This document shows positions 5,338 through 13,698 of a DNA stretch of 34,883 bases, one piece after another. Numbering within the stretch: the first letter of the stretch is position 1; each line of letters begins with the position of its first letter. The DNA comes from an uncultured Bacilli bacterium (GTDB taxonomy: Bacteria > Bacillota_I > Bacilli_A > RF39 > UBA660): NCBI GenBank assembly GCA_934122215.1, contig CAKOWF010000007.1:1-34883 (forward strand). Direction: 5' to 3'. The notes under the pieces are model-generated. The model was not told the origin of the DNA, searched no databases, and was given only the letters and a program-made list of their open reading frames with translations. A program made the position numbers and the translations under genes.

Positions 5338-8005
5338 TTCACAAACATTAGAATTACAAATTAAATCGAAAGCACAAGAAGCAAAGGCAAGTGTTGAAAG
5401 TCTAGTAAAGAGTTTAACTAATGTAGAAAATATATTAACAAATATATATTTAGAAATGGGAAGCATAGAAAAGAAAGTCGATTCTAGTATTAATAAGACA
5501 ACTACAACAGCAGCAAAAAAAGTTAATCAATTAAAACAATCAACAGATAAAGCAACTAGTAGTGCTGATAAACTTGGAAATGCTTTTAAAAAAGTTTTTA
5601 CATTCGCAGGCGTTAAAAGATTAACAACAACTGCATTAGGTTGGATGAATGAAGCAGTCGATTATACAGAACAGTTAAACTTATTTAATGTTGTGTTTGA
5701 TAATACTGAAAAAAATGGAAAAAAGATGTTTTCTGAATTAGGAAAGTCTGCTTTACAATTTCAATACAAATTAAATGAAGCATTTGGAACTAATAAAACA
5801 CAAACTTTATATATGCAAGGTATATTTGAATCAATGGGTGAAACTGTTGGTATAAAAGATAACTATTCAGCAATAATGTCTGAAACAATGACTAAATTAA
5901 CTTATGATTTAGCATCTTTATATAATAAAACAGAAAGTGCAACTGCAGAGGCAATTAGAGCAGGTGTATACGCCGGCCAAACAAAGCCTTTGAGAAGTTA
6001 TGGAATTGATGTTACTCAGTCTAGTTTACAGCCTATTGTAAAAGAACTAGGCATAACAGATAAAAATGGTGATGTTAAATCTGTGAAAAATATGTCCCAA
6101 GCAGAGAAAGAAATACTTAGATATATAGCGACATTGAAACAAGCAAAAATAGCAATGGGTGACCTTGCTAATACTATTGAATCACCAAGTAACCAATTAA
6201 AAGTGTTTAGACAACAATTAGTAGAAACAAAAGTAGCATTTTCAAGTTTATTTATTGGTGCATTATCTAATGCATTACCATATGCAAATGCATTTTTAAT
6301 GGTAATTAAAGAAATATCAAAAGCAATAGCAACTATGTTTGGCATTGAACTTAAAGATTACAATGCTGGAATAGCAAGTCAAGAAGGCATATATGATGGA
6401 ATTGCTGATAGTGCAGATGATGCAAGTGATGCAGTAAAAAAACTAAAAAGACAAACATTAGGTTTTGATGAAATTCACAATATAAACGAAAACAAAGACA
6501 GCGGTTCATCTGCAAATGGCGGAATAGATCAACGATTGTTAGATGCTATACAGGGATATGACAATGGTATGGATAAAGTAAGAATGAAAGCCACGCAGAT
6601 AAGAGATAAAATAATGGAATGGTTAGGTTTTACTAAAGAAATAGATCCATTAACAGGTGAAGTATCATTTAAATTAGGAGAAGGATATACAAGATTAGAA
6701 AAAATATTAGATTTGTTAAAATTTATTGGTATAACAATGGCAGGATGGAAAATTAGTAAATCAGTTCTTGGCTTTGTTGATAATTTTTCTAAGTCTAGTT
6801 TTGGAAAAAACTTTAAAAAAATGGCAGGATTAACAATATTATTTACTAGCCTTGTTTATAATATTGATGCGATATCTAAACAATTAAATGAGGGGCCAAA
6901 TTTAAAAAATAATATTACTGGTATAACAAGTGCAACAGGATTAGGTATTGGAACTTATTTGATGACAAAAAATGTTAAATTAGCATTAATTGTTACTTCA
7001 ATCGATTTAGTATTCCAAGCAGGTGCTTCTATAAATAAATTATGGGATGAAATGAAACCATTAATTGAAGAAAATGGTGGATTATGGGAAACTTGGAAAG
7101 ACGGTGCAGTAATAGCAATTGAAGGAATAGGTGATGGCTTAACAAATTTAAAAGATAATATTGATAAAAAAATAGATGAATTTGGTAAATCGCTACTTCG
7201 TAATGAAAAAGATTGGGGTACTTGGAAAGAAGAAATAGGCATATTATGGGACATATTTACTTTCGACTTTAAAGGAATGAATGATACTCTAATAGAAAAT
7301 TTAGGAGAATTAAAAGATGAAATAGATAAAAATGGTGGAGCATGGGAAAATTGGAAACAGGGAGTAAATGTAATTTGGACGGATACCAAAAATTGGTTTA
7401 AAGAGAAATGGAATGAATCATCATTTGGTAAATTAAATAAAGCTATTGAAGAAAATGGTGGAGCATGGGAAAATTGGAAACAGGGAGTAACCCGAATTTT
7501 CGATGATATAAAAAATTTTGTTCAAAGATTAATAAATAAATTTAAAGAATTAGTGGATATGCCTGGAAAACTAGTTAAAGAACTTTCTTATAATTCCGCA
7601 ACTGGTAAAACAGGTTTGGCAGGAGCATGGGAAAATTGGAAACAGGGATGGAATTATATTTTCGGAAAAGCAAATGGTGGAGTTTATTCTAATGGCACAT
7701 GGAAAGATATACCTCAATATGAAAATGGTGGTGCTCCAAGTCATGGAAGTTTAGTTTTTGCTGGAGAAAATGGTCCAGAGATACTAGGAAATGCAAATGG
7801 TAAAACAGAAATATTAAATAAATCACAAATAGCTAGTTCTATATATAGTGCTGTTTATAGTGCAATGAGCCAATTCAGTGGTGGAGGAGTTGCTGAAATA
7901 AATGTTCATGCTGATAAAGGTGTAATCGTTGAAACTGCAATAAATGGAATACAACAACATGTTAATCAAACTGGTGATTTACCATTTACAATTCCTGCAT
8001 ATTAA
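5330..8005 (+). CDS. Tail tape measure protein
   Basis: At 891 residues this is the largest gene but one in the tail module, and its length would set the tail length. The N-terminal 110 residues are helical/coiled-coil ('LELQIKSKAQEAKASVESLVKSL'). A conserved segment around residues 180-330 resembles the phage tail tape measure core ('AEAIRAGVYAGQTKPLRSYGIDVTQ'), and hydrophobic helices lie around 310-350 and 485-580. The last third contains five W-x-x-W-K repeats (see 7331-7648). A glycine-rich C terminus 'GLVFAGENGPEIL'-like segment (about 800-815) is typical of tape measures. It starts inside the chaperone gene (8-nt overlap). Confidence 0.9.
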   Translation: MDNSQTLELQIKSKAQEAKASVESLVKSLTNVENILTNIYLEMGSIEKKVDSSINKTTTTAAKKVNQLKQSTDKATSSADKLGNAFKKVFTFAGVKRLTTTALGWMNEAVDYTEQLNLFNVVFDNTEKNGKKMFSELGKSALQFQYKLNEAFGTNKTQTLYMQGIFESMGETVGIKDNYSAIMSETMTKLTYDLASLYNKTESATAEAIRAGVYAGQTKPLRSYGIDVTQSSLQPIVKELGITDKNGDVKSVKNMSQAEKEILRYIATLKQAKIAMGDLANTIESPSNQLKVFRQQLVETKVAFSSLFIGALSNALPYANAFLMVIKEISKAIATMFGIELKDYNAGIASQEGIYDGIADSADDASDAVKKLKRQTLGFDEIHNINENKDSGSSANGGIDQRLLDAIQGYDNGMDKVRMKATQIRDKIMEWLGFTKEIDPLTGEVSFKLGEGYTRLEKILDLLKFIGITMAGWKISKSVLGFVDNFSKSSFGKNFKKMAGLTILFTSLVYNIDAISKQLNEGPNLKNNITGITSATGLGIGTYLMTKNVKLALIVTSIDLVFQAGASINKLWDEMKPLIEENGGLWETWKDGAVIAIEGIGDGLTNLKDNIDKKIDEFGKSLLRNEKDWGTWKEEIGILWDIFTFDFKGMNDTLIENLGELKDEIDKNGGAWENWKQGVNVIWTDTKNWFKEKWNESSFGKLNKAIEENGGAWENWKQGVTRIFDDIKNFVQRLINKFKELVDMPGKLVKELSYNSATGKTGLAGAWENWKQGWNYIFGKANGGVYSNGTWKDIPQYENGGAPSHGSLVFAGENGPEILGNANGKTEILNKSQIASSIYSAVYSAMSQFSGGGVAEINVHADKGVIVETAINGIQQHVNQTGDLPFTIPAY
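7331..7648 (+). repeat. Near-identical DNA repeats inside tape measure gene
   Basis: A 37-bp unit is identical at 7331-7367 and 7454-7490, and 27 bp of it recur at 7622-7648. It encodes GGAWENWKQG. Two diverged versions lie upstream (GLWETWKDG near 7078-7104; WGTWKEE near 7215-7235). The near-perfect DNA identity of the last three copies suggests recent duplication or gene conversion, while the earlier copies have drifted. Confidence 0.85.
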
Positions 8006-8028
8006 AAAAACACCTATAAAAGTGTTTA
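8004..8028 (-). terminator. Terminator of the antisense membrane protein gene
   Basis: AAACAC (8008-8013) pairs with GTGTTT (8022-8027). On the minus strand the stem is followed by a T-run (the A-run at 8004-8010). It overlaps the stop codon of the minus-strand gene and directly follows the tape measure stop. Confidence 0.7.
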
Positions 8029-8331
8029 AAACAATATAGCAAATGCAATTATTATTAATAATATGGCAATGAATATTTCAATTTGACGATTATCTCTTCC
8101 TGTTTTTGTTGGAACTTTCTTACAATAAGGGCATATTTTAGCGCCAATATTGATTTCTTGTTTACACCAATAACATATTTGCTTTTTTTGGTCATTGTTA
8201 TTAAATATTATACTTTTTTCTTCTTCCATTTTTGTTTTTTTATTGTTATCTCTAACTACTAAATAAATAACAAAAGAAACAATACCAATGATTGCAAAAA
8301 TAAATAATACATCATTAAAATTTTGTATCAC
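8026..8331 (-). CDS. Zinc-ribbon membrane protein, antisense insertion ('moron')
   Basis: This 101-residue protein starts at a GTG with AGAGGAAGG 8 nt upstream. It has a membrane segment at about residues 8-26, a charged linker, a four-Cys zinc ribbon (C53-x2-C56, C67-x2-C70, 'CYWC...CPYC') and a second membrane segment at about 85-101. It is the only protein gene on the minus strand in the prophage part. It has its own promoter and terminator and interrupts the conserved step from tape measure to baseplate genes. That is the signature of a moron, often expressed from the lysogen. Function is unknown; superinfection exclusion or host-envelope effects are possible, but I see no evidence for either. 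Confidence 0.75.
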   Translation of the reverse strand: MIQNFNDVLFIFAIIGIVSFVIYLVVRDNNKKTKMEEEKSIIFNNNDQKKQICYWCKQEINIGAKICPYCKKVPTKTGRDNRQIEIFIAILLIIIAFAILF

Positions 8332-8356
8332 AATATTTTCCTTCCTCTCTAGTATT

Positions 8357-8362
8357 ATTATA
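8357..8362 (-). promoter_or_regulatory. -10 box of the antisense moron promoter
   Basis: On the minus strand TATAAT follows ATTG, and the Shine-Dalgarno GAGAGGAAGG begins 7 nt after it. No good -35 is seen; the upstream region is T-rich. This gives the moron its own transcription inside the tail operon. Confidence 0.5.
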
Positions 8363-8380
8363 CAATAAAAAAATATAAAA

Positions 8381-8420
8381 GTGTAGCACTTTCTTTCAAA
8401 GGGAAATTGAAAGATGGTGA
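8381..8420 (+). promoter_or_regulatory. Leader hairpin C, sequesters RBS of gene at 8425
   Basis: TGTAGCACT is at 8382-8390. Stem TCTTTCAA (8392-8399) pairs with TTGAAAGA (8407-8414) around loop AGGGAAA (8400-8406). The helix continues outward as CACT (8387-8390) with GGTG (8416-8419), the latter being the Shine-Dalgarno. Twelve of thirteen positions pair. Confidence 0.6.
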
Positions 8421-8424
8421 AATT

Positions 8425-8868
8425 ATGATTAAAGAATTTACCGCAAATGGCTATAAATATGTATTAGCAGGTCCAGTACTAGTAGTATCAAAAGTTAAAT
8501 TAAATGGTGTAGATATATCTAAATATTTATCAAACAATACAAAAATATCATGGTATGATGTTTCTAAAAATAGTGGACGTGATGTTACAAATGCAGATGG
8601 TACTATGGTACTTAATGTAATAAACACTAAATGGAGGATTGATTTAGTAAGTAGACCACTTACAGAAGATGAAGTTGTAGATTTCTATGCTGAAATAATT
8701 AAAGCACCAACATTAAGTGTAGATTTTTTAAATCCATTTACTAAACAATGGCAAAATATAACTTGTTACCGTGGAGATAGAGCAGCACAAGCAATGCTTC
8801 CATATATAACACCAGATGGAATTGTAGAATTATATAATCCTGCCTCACAAGCAGTAATAGAACTGTAG
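8425..8868 (+). CDS. Putative baseplate/distal tail protein (DUF6711-like)
   Basis: The protein has 147 residues from ATG 8425. An upstream in-frame TTG at 8407 lies inside the leader hairpin and is not credible, whereas GGTGAA precedes 8425. The protein is beta-rich, with 'KVKLNGVDISKYLS' near residues 23-36 and 'PFTKQWQNITCYRGDRAA' near 105-122. It resembles the DUF6711-type proteins found between tape measure and tail-hub genes. A role as a distal tail/baseplate component is inferred from position. Its RBS is held in hairpin C. Confidence 0.55.
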   Translation: MIKEFTANGYKYVLAGPVLVVSKVKLNGVDISKYLSNNTKISWYDVSKNSGRDVTNADGTMVLNVINTKWRIDLVSRPLTEDEVVDFYAEIIKAPTLSVDFLNPFTKQWQNITCYRGDRAAQAMLPYITPDGIVELYNPASQAVIEL

Positions 8869-8875
8869 GTGGATT

Positions 8876-11620
8876 ATGGTAAGTACAAATTTTATAAATG
8901 AATGTAAAAATAGAGCAAATGCTAATCGTTTAGGTCAAATAGTAGTAAATGGTGTAGATACACCAATATCACAATCAAATAATTTACAAAGTTTTGAAAT
9001 AGATAGTGGTTGTTATGTTGATGGTAACATTATTGGTTCAGTATATGCAAAGTGTCTAAAAGCTAATTTTATAGCAGGCCAAAATAATTTATCGGATAAA
9101 TCTATTCAAACTCAAATTGGTGTGAAATATGCTGATTTAAGCAGTGAATATATAAATACGGGTAAATATATTGTCGAACATCCAAATAACGAAATAACAA
9201 CACAATATAGTCAAATAACGGCATATGATAGTCTTTATACTAGTTTAGATAGCAAATATATATGTAATATTGATTATTCTACTGGTAATAAGACTTTATC
9301 AGATCTTTATATAGATGTATGTAATCAATTAGGATTAATACCTGTAACAACAACATTTATTAACAGTACAATTCCTATTACTGCTAATCCGTTTACAAAT
9401 GGAGAGAAAAATAGAACAGTATTACAAACTATTGCTAAAATATCTTGTTCTTTTATCGACATAGATGTTGATACAGATGAAATTGATTTATGTTGGCTAA
9501 GTCAAAATGAGGAACCTGATTATATTTTCTATAAAAATGATTATAGCAGTGTTGAAGGCGGACAAGTTGTATGTGGGCCTATCAATTGCTTAATAATTAA
9601 AAATAGTCAAGTGGATGATGAAAATGTAACTATCAAAGATGATGAAAGTATTGAGGGAAATGGTGAACATTCAATAATTATTAGTGAAGATTACATATTG
9701 CATAATGCTGAATTAAGACAGCAAGCTATTAATTCTATTTGGAATAGAGTTAAAGGTATGAAATATGTAGATTGTAAATTAACTACATATTATGGGAAAC
9801 CTTTTCTAAAACTTGGAAACAGAATAAGAATTTATATAAGTGATACGGAATATTTTGATACTTATGTATTGAAACATAATTTTACTTATGATGGTTCTTT
9901 TACAAGTGTTATTGAAAGCCCAGCTTTAACAAAACAAGAAATTAAAACAAAGCAGGATATTTCACTAGGACAAAAATTATCAAATACTCAAATAGATTTA
10001 AACAAACAAAAAAAGAAAATAACTGCTTTAGTAGAGGAAACATCAGAACAAAATAAAAAAATAACACAATTATCTTTATCTTTAGATGGAATTAAGGGCG
10101 AAATAAGTGATATAGCAGATATAACAATAACTTCTGAAGGTAATGGTTCTATTACAGCAGAAAATATTAATGAAAGTGAACCTATATTTATTAAAGTTCA
10201 TGCCACATCAAATGAAAATTATTCATTTCTTTATCCAGGAGAAAATTTATATCCAGGAGCTAATACTTTTACAAAATCTAGAACATTATTATTTAAAAAT
10301 TCTAATGGATATTCAACTTCATATGAAATACCAAATGATTTACTATATTTAGATGAAAATACTTATGACGAGTTTGTATTAGATTATGAAGAACAAAAAT
10401 GTTATATAGTTCATCGAGTTGGAATAAATGAAAATAATGAAAATTATAAATTAACAGCAGAAACCACAGAATATTTTGATTATCCTGAAATTACCCTTCA
10501 GGAAGGAGATTATACAATATCAACACCTTCTGGAGAAAACACTTATATTTATGTAAGATTAATGACTAAAAATATTTATACTTCGCAATTTGCTACTCAA
10601 ATAGAAATGAACGCAAAGATAGAAGCAAAAGCAAATAAGATAAATTTAGAAGTTAGTCAAAAAGTAGATAATAAGGATTATACAAATGCTAAAATAACAG
10701 CTTTAATAAATGATGGAAAAAGTTCAGTAAAAATTAAAGCGGATAAAATTGATTTAGCAGGTTATGTAACTGTAAAAAGTGCTAATAGCACTTATGCAAG
10801 TAAAAGTGGATTAAGTGGTGGTACAACTACTATAAATGGTGGGTGTATAACAACTGGAACAATTGATGCATCAAAAGTAACAGTAAAGAATTTAAATGCT
10901 GATAATATTACTTCAGGTACAATATCAGTAAATAGATTGGATAGTAAGGTTATAACTACAGATAATTTTTCAGCACAAACAATTAATGCTAATAAAATAA
11001 CAACTGGAACGATAGATGCTTCTAAAGTAACTGTGAAAAATTTGAATGCTGATAATATTACTTCAGGTACTTTAACTGCAGACAAAATTAGTGGTGGAAC
11101 TATAAGCGCATCTACTATTAATTTAGGAAATGGTGTATGTAAGATTACTACTTCAGGACAGTTAACTTGTTCAAATATTAAAGCGACTGGTGGAACTATT
11201 GCAGGTTTAACAATAAATGAGGAAGCTATTTTCAATGGTAAAGGCATTGGAACAGCAGGCTCTTGCGGTATGTCATATAACATTGATGGATGGGCTTTTT
11301 GGGCTGGAAATGGGGCATATCGTGTAACTCACGAAGGAAAAGTTATTTGCTCAAATATTGAAGTATCTGGTGGAAGTATTAACATCCAAAGAGGTAATTA
11401 TTATTTTAATATGGGATTAGCGACATCCAATCCAAGCTGTAGTGGTTTGAATGTTGGATATTATGGTATTAAAGCAAATTCCAATATAACTGCTACAGGA
11501 TTCGCAATCACTGACAGTGATACAGGTAAAAGTTATTCAATAGGAATAAGAGATTATAATGGGCATGTTCATTATTTGACTTTTACAGGCGGAATTTTAA
11601 CTGCTTGGGAGTATGTATAG
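8876..11620 (+). CDS. Tail-associated hub/fibre protein
   Basis: At 914 residues this is the longest gene. The N-terminal part (about 1-365) resembles the tail-associated hub ('Tal'/prophage tail) fold, with beta-rich strands and 'YYGKPFLKLGNRIRIYISDT' before the end of the domain. A coiled segment (about 365-410) follows, then a central part with 'EGDYTISTPSGENTYIYVRLMT', then a low-complexity fibre region made of GTIDASKVTVKNLNADNITSG-type repeats (about 655-735). A C-terminal ~120-residue domain is probably host-binding. It lacks any obvious peptidase motif. It follows hairpin-controlled 8425 by 7 nt with RBS AGGTGG. Confidence 0.8.
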   Translation: MVSTNFINECKNRANANRLGQIVVNGVDTPISQSNNLQSFEIDSGCYVDGNIIGSVYAKCLKANFIAGQNNLSDKSIQTQIGVKYADLSSEYINTGKYIVEHPNNEITTQYSQITAYDSLYTSLDSKYICNIDYSTGNKTLSDLYIDVCNQLGLIPVTTTFINSTIPITANPFTNGEKNRTVLQTIAKISCSFIDIDVDTDEIDLCWLSQNEEPDYIFYKNDYSSVEGGQVVCGPINCLIIKNSQVDDENVTIKDDESIEGNGEHSIIISEDYILHNAELRQQAINSIWNRVKGMKYVDCKLTTYYGKPFLKLGNRIRIYISDTEYFDTYVLKHNFTYDGSFTSVIESPALTKQEIKTKQDISLGQKLSNTQIDLNKQKKKITALVEETSEQNKKITQLSLSLDGIKGEISDIADITITSEGNGSITAENINESEPIFIKVHATSNENYSFLYPGENLYPGANTFTKSRTLLFKNSNGYSTSYEIPNDLLYLDENTYDEFVLDYEEQKCYIVHRVGINENNENYKLTAETTEYFDYPEITLQEGDYTISTPSGENTYIYVRLMTKNIYTSQFATQIEMNAKIEAKANKINLEVSQKVDNKDYTNAKITALINDGKSSVKIKADKIDLAGYVTVKSANSTYASKSGLSGGTTTINGGCITTGTIDASKVTVKNLNADNITSGTISVNRLDSKVITTDNFSAQTINANKITTGTIDASKVTVKNLNADNITSGTLTADKISGGTISASTINLGNGVCKITTSGQLTCSNIKATGGTIAGLTINEEAIFNGKGIGTAGSCGMSYNIDGWAFWAGNGAYRVTHEGKVICSNIEVSGGSINIQRGNYYFNMGLATSNPSCSGLNVGYYGIKANSNITATGFAITDSDTGKSYSIGIRDYNGHVHYLTFTGGILTAWEYV
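10850..11070 (+). repeat. 150-nt-period duplication in the tail fibre gene
   Basis: Segments 10850-10920 and 11000-11070 encode the same protein stretch (TTGTIDASKVTVKNLNADN and the following ITSGT). They differ mainly at silent positions, so this is an older duplication kept under protein-level selection. The spacing is exactly 50 codons. Confidence 0.85.
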
Positions 11621-11635
11621 AAAGAAGGAATTAAT

Positions 11636-11851
11636 ATGTCAATAGACTTAAAAATGGAATTAGCAAAACAAGAATATGTAGATGCTATAAATAAAATAAA
11701 TGAAAAGTATGAGTTACCAATATCAATAATAGAAATAATTTTAAATGGTATTTGTAATGAAGTACATAATATGAAAATAATACAAATTCAACAAGAACAG
11801 CAAGAATTAGCAAAGCAAGAAAAAAAGAATAAAAAGGATGGTGATAAGTAA
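11636..11851 (+). CDS. Small phage protein, unknown function
   Basis: This 71-residue helical protein is rich in Gln, Glu and Lys in its second half ('IQIQQEQQELAKQEKKNKKD') and begins MSIDLKMELAKQEYVDAINK. Short coiled-coil proteins of this kind often follow the tail-fibre gene in Firmicutes prophages, sometimes as fibre chaperones. That role is only a possibility here. RBS AGAAAGGA precedes the ATG, and the stop overlaps the next start by 1 nt. Confidence 0.6.
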   Translation: MSIDLKMELAKQEYVDAINKINEKYELPISIIEIILNGICNEVHNMKIIQIQQEQQELAKQEKKNKKDGDK

Positions 11852-12264
11852 TGGCTTATAATCCAAAAGCTTGGAAAAATGACAAATCAGGAAAAACACC
11901 TATTGATGCGGATGATCTTAATCGTATGGAAAAAGGAATAGAGAATGCTTTAGAAAGAGTTTTTTCAAAGACAACTTGGGGTAATAGTTTACAAAGTACA
12001 GAAATCAATGTAAATGCTGGCAGTGGTGGTAAAACTTATTTAATATGTTATAGCACTCATAGTTCAACAGGTGATGCAACAATATCATTTCTTGGAATTT
12101 TGCGTTGCGGTCATAGTGATAATAATTATTCTATAACACAAATTATTAAATCAGGAACTGGTACATTAACTGTTAATTTTAGTGTCGATTCAACTGGTAA
12201 TTTACAATTTCAAAATAGTTCACAAAATGGCGCATCAAAAGTATCAATATATGTTTTAACATAA
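11851..12264 (+). CDS. Putative receptor-binding/tail tip protein
   Basis: This 137-residue protein begins 'YNPKAWKNDKSGKTPIDADDLNRMEKGIENA'. That N-terminal motif (W-K-x-x-x-x-x-x-TPI-A-x-LN-ME-GI) attaches many short Firmicutes tail-tip or receptor-binding proteins to the baseplate and starts their trimer helix. The remainder (about residues 45-137) is a beta-rich Ser/Thr/Asn/Gly domain, probably a small host-binding head. The RBS GGTGAT lies in the end of the upstream gene. Role is inferred from the N-terminal motif and position. Confidence 0.65.
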   Translation: MAYNPKAWKNDKSGKTPIDADDLNRMEKGIENALERVFSKTTWGNSLQSTEINVNAGSGGKTYLICYSTHSSTGDATISFLGILRCGHSDNNYSITQIIKSGTGTLTVNFSVDSTGNLQFQNSSQNGASKVSIYVLT

Positions 12265-12273
12265 GGTGAAAAT

Positions 12274-12573
12274 ATGGAACAATTTATTAATTTAATACCT
12301 CAATTAGCAACATTAATAACTTCATGCAGTGTTATATTAGTAGCAGTTAAAAAATGGCTAGTAGAACCAACAAATAAAAAAATAGAAGAATTTGAGTTAT
12401 CCAGTATAAAAACCGATTTAGTAAACTTTATAAATGATGCTGAAAATGGAATAGAAAAATCTGATATACAAAGATTAAATGCACATGAATTATATGATAG
12501 ATATAAAAAATTAGGTGGGAATAGTTATGTGCATGATCATTTTGAAAGATTATTGAAAGAAGGTAAGATATAA
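12274..12573 (+). CDS. Small membrane-anchored phage lysis-region protein
   Basis: This 99-residue protein has one N-terminal membrane segment (about residues 10-28, 'LATLITSCSVILVAV') and a charged helical C-terminal part ending in 'YDRYKKLGGNSYVHDHFERLL'. This layout is common in small genes next to holins in Firmicutes prophages. It could be a holin-like protein or an accessory lysis regulator. The RBS GGTGAA precedes the ATG, and its stop codon overlaps the ATG of the next gene by 1 nt. Confidence 0.6.
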   Translation: MEQFINLIPQLATLITSCSVILVAVKKWLVEPTNKKIEEFELSSIKTDLVNFINDAENGIEKSDIQRLNAHELYDRYKKLGGNSYVHDHFERLLKEGKI

Positions 12574-12920
12574 TGATTAATGATTTAATGACAGTATTAT
12601 ATATGCTAATCTTGTTAGCTATAGTATTTATAACAAATACAACATTAGGTGTAATAATAGCAAACAAAAAAGCAGAATTTAATTTTAAGAAATTTTTAAG
12701 TGGTATAGGTAAAGGCATTGTAATAGCAATTTGTATGCTACTATTTTGTATCACTTTAGAGCTTATACCAACAGTTTTAGGACAAGTAGGTATAACAATA
12801 CAAGATGAACTAATAACAGTTGTAGAAGTCGTTCTAATGACTTTTACGGCATATAAAAAATATGCACTAGATTGTATAGATAAATTTAAAACTATTTTAG
12901 GAGTAGAGGAGAGTGAATAA
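12573..12920 (+). CDS. Putative holin
   Basis: This 115-residue protein has two to three predicted membrane segments (about residues 6-29, 43-65 and 75-92) and a short charged C terminus. It sits immediately upstream of the endolysin gene, with which it overlaps or abuts. Holins permeabilise the membrane at a set time to release the endolysin. RBS GAAGGTA precedes the ATG. The family is not certain; the call rests on topology and position. Confidence 0.7.
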   Translation: MINDLMTVLYMLILLAIVFITNTTLGVIIANKKAEFNFKKFLSGIGKGIVIAICMLLFCITLELIPTVLGQVGITIQDELITVVEVVLMTFTAYKKYALDCIDKFKTILGVEESE

Positions 12921-12921
12921 T

Positions 12922-13617
12922 ATGAGATTTAATAGTGCTCATGAATTCTTACTTTATGTTGATGGCAAATCAATGTGGGGTGGAGAATGTGTACAATTAT
13001 TTAATGGATTTATGAAAGAAATGTATGGAAGTGAAAATCAAATTTTTTGTACTGCTTCAGGATATGCCAAAGACATTTGGAATCAAAGAAAAATAAATGG
13101 TGTATTAAAATTCTTTGATGAAGTACCTGTAAATCAAATGGTAGATGGCGACTGGGTAATTTATGATAATTGTAAATATGCCCCATATTCCCATATCGGA
13201 ATGTTTAGAAAAGATAATGCTGATGGTACTTTTGTATGCTTACAACAAAATGATTATAGACATCCAAAATCAACTGCCCAAGATAATAATGTCTATGATG
13301 GAATAATGGGAGCTTTAAGATTAAAGGATTGGCATAAAGAAGAAAAAGAAAACAGCATTAAATATCTTAATTTAAATTCAGAGGCAGACACTTGGAGAGT
13401 ATATGCTATGGATGTAGTTCCTGTGAAAGGTAATGAATGCAAAATATTATATCCATCAAGATTTAATGGCTTATCTTACACAATTAAAGGATATACTCAA
13501 CCTAATGTAGCAATCATAGAAACTCGTGATTATGGAAAGGTTCAAATTTACATTGGACAAGATGTATCTAATATGTTTAGTATAACTGATAGTCCTATCT
13601 ATGGATTAGTAAAATAA
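12922..13617 (+). CDS. Endolysin with CHAP peptidase domain
   Basis: The protein has 231 residues from ATG 12922, with GAGGAG spaced 9 nt; a GTG at 12913 adjoins that RBS and is too close. The CHAP domain (about residues 5-135) shows the catalytic Cys in 'GGECVQLF' (C23), His in 'YSHIGMF' (H91) and Asn in 'QQND' (N110). It would cut peptidoglycan peptides, as amidase or endopeptidase. The C-terminal ~80 residues form a beta-rich, SH3-like candidate cell-wall-binding domain. It is the last conserved gene of the lysis module. Confidence 0.85.
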   Translation: MRFNSAHEFLLYVDGKSMWGGECVQLFNGFMKEMYGSENQIFCTASGYAKDIWNQRKINGVLKFFDEVPVNQMVDGDWVIYDNCKYAPYSHIGMFRKDNADGTFVCLQQNDYRHPKSTAQDNNVYDGIMGALRLKDWHKEEKENSIKYLNLNSEADTWRVYAMDVVPVKGNECKILYPSRFNGLSYTIKGYTQPNVAIIETRDYGKVQIYIGQDVSNMFSITDSPIYGLVK

Positions 13618-13663
13618 AAAATACTTATTATACTATTTTTCGACAAATATCTACAATAATTAA

Positions 13664-13672
13664 TGTTAATAT
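13664..13672 (+). promoter_or_regulatory. Extended -10 promoter of the 24-codon peptide
   Basis: TGTTAATAT is an extended -10 element (TG-N-TAATAT). No clear -35 is present. It is followed by a strong Shine-Dalgarno AGGGGGA at 13684-13690 and the ATG at 13699. Confidence 0.45.
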
Positions 13673-13698
13673 ATGACCTCAACAGGGGGAATTAAAAA

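Noticed and set aside
7331..7648. Direct repeats as a possible CRISPR array
   Set aside because: They are in-frame protein repeats inside the tape measure gene with irregular spacing; no cas gene or spacer pattern is present.
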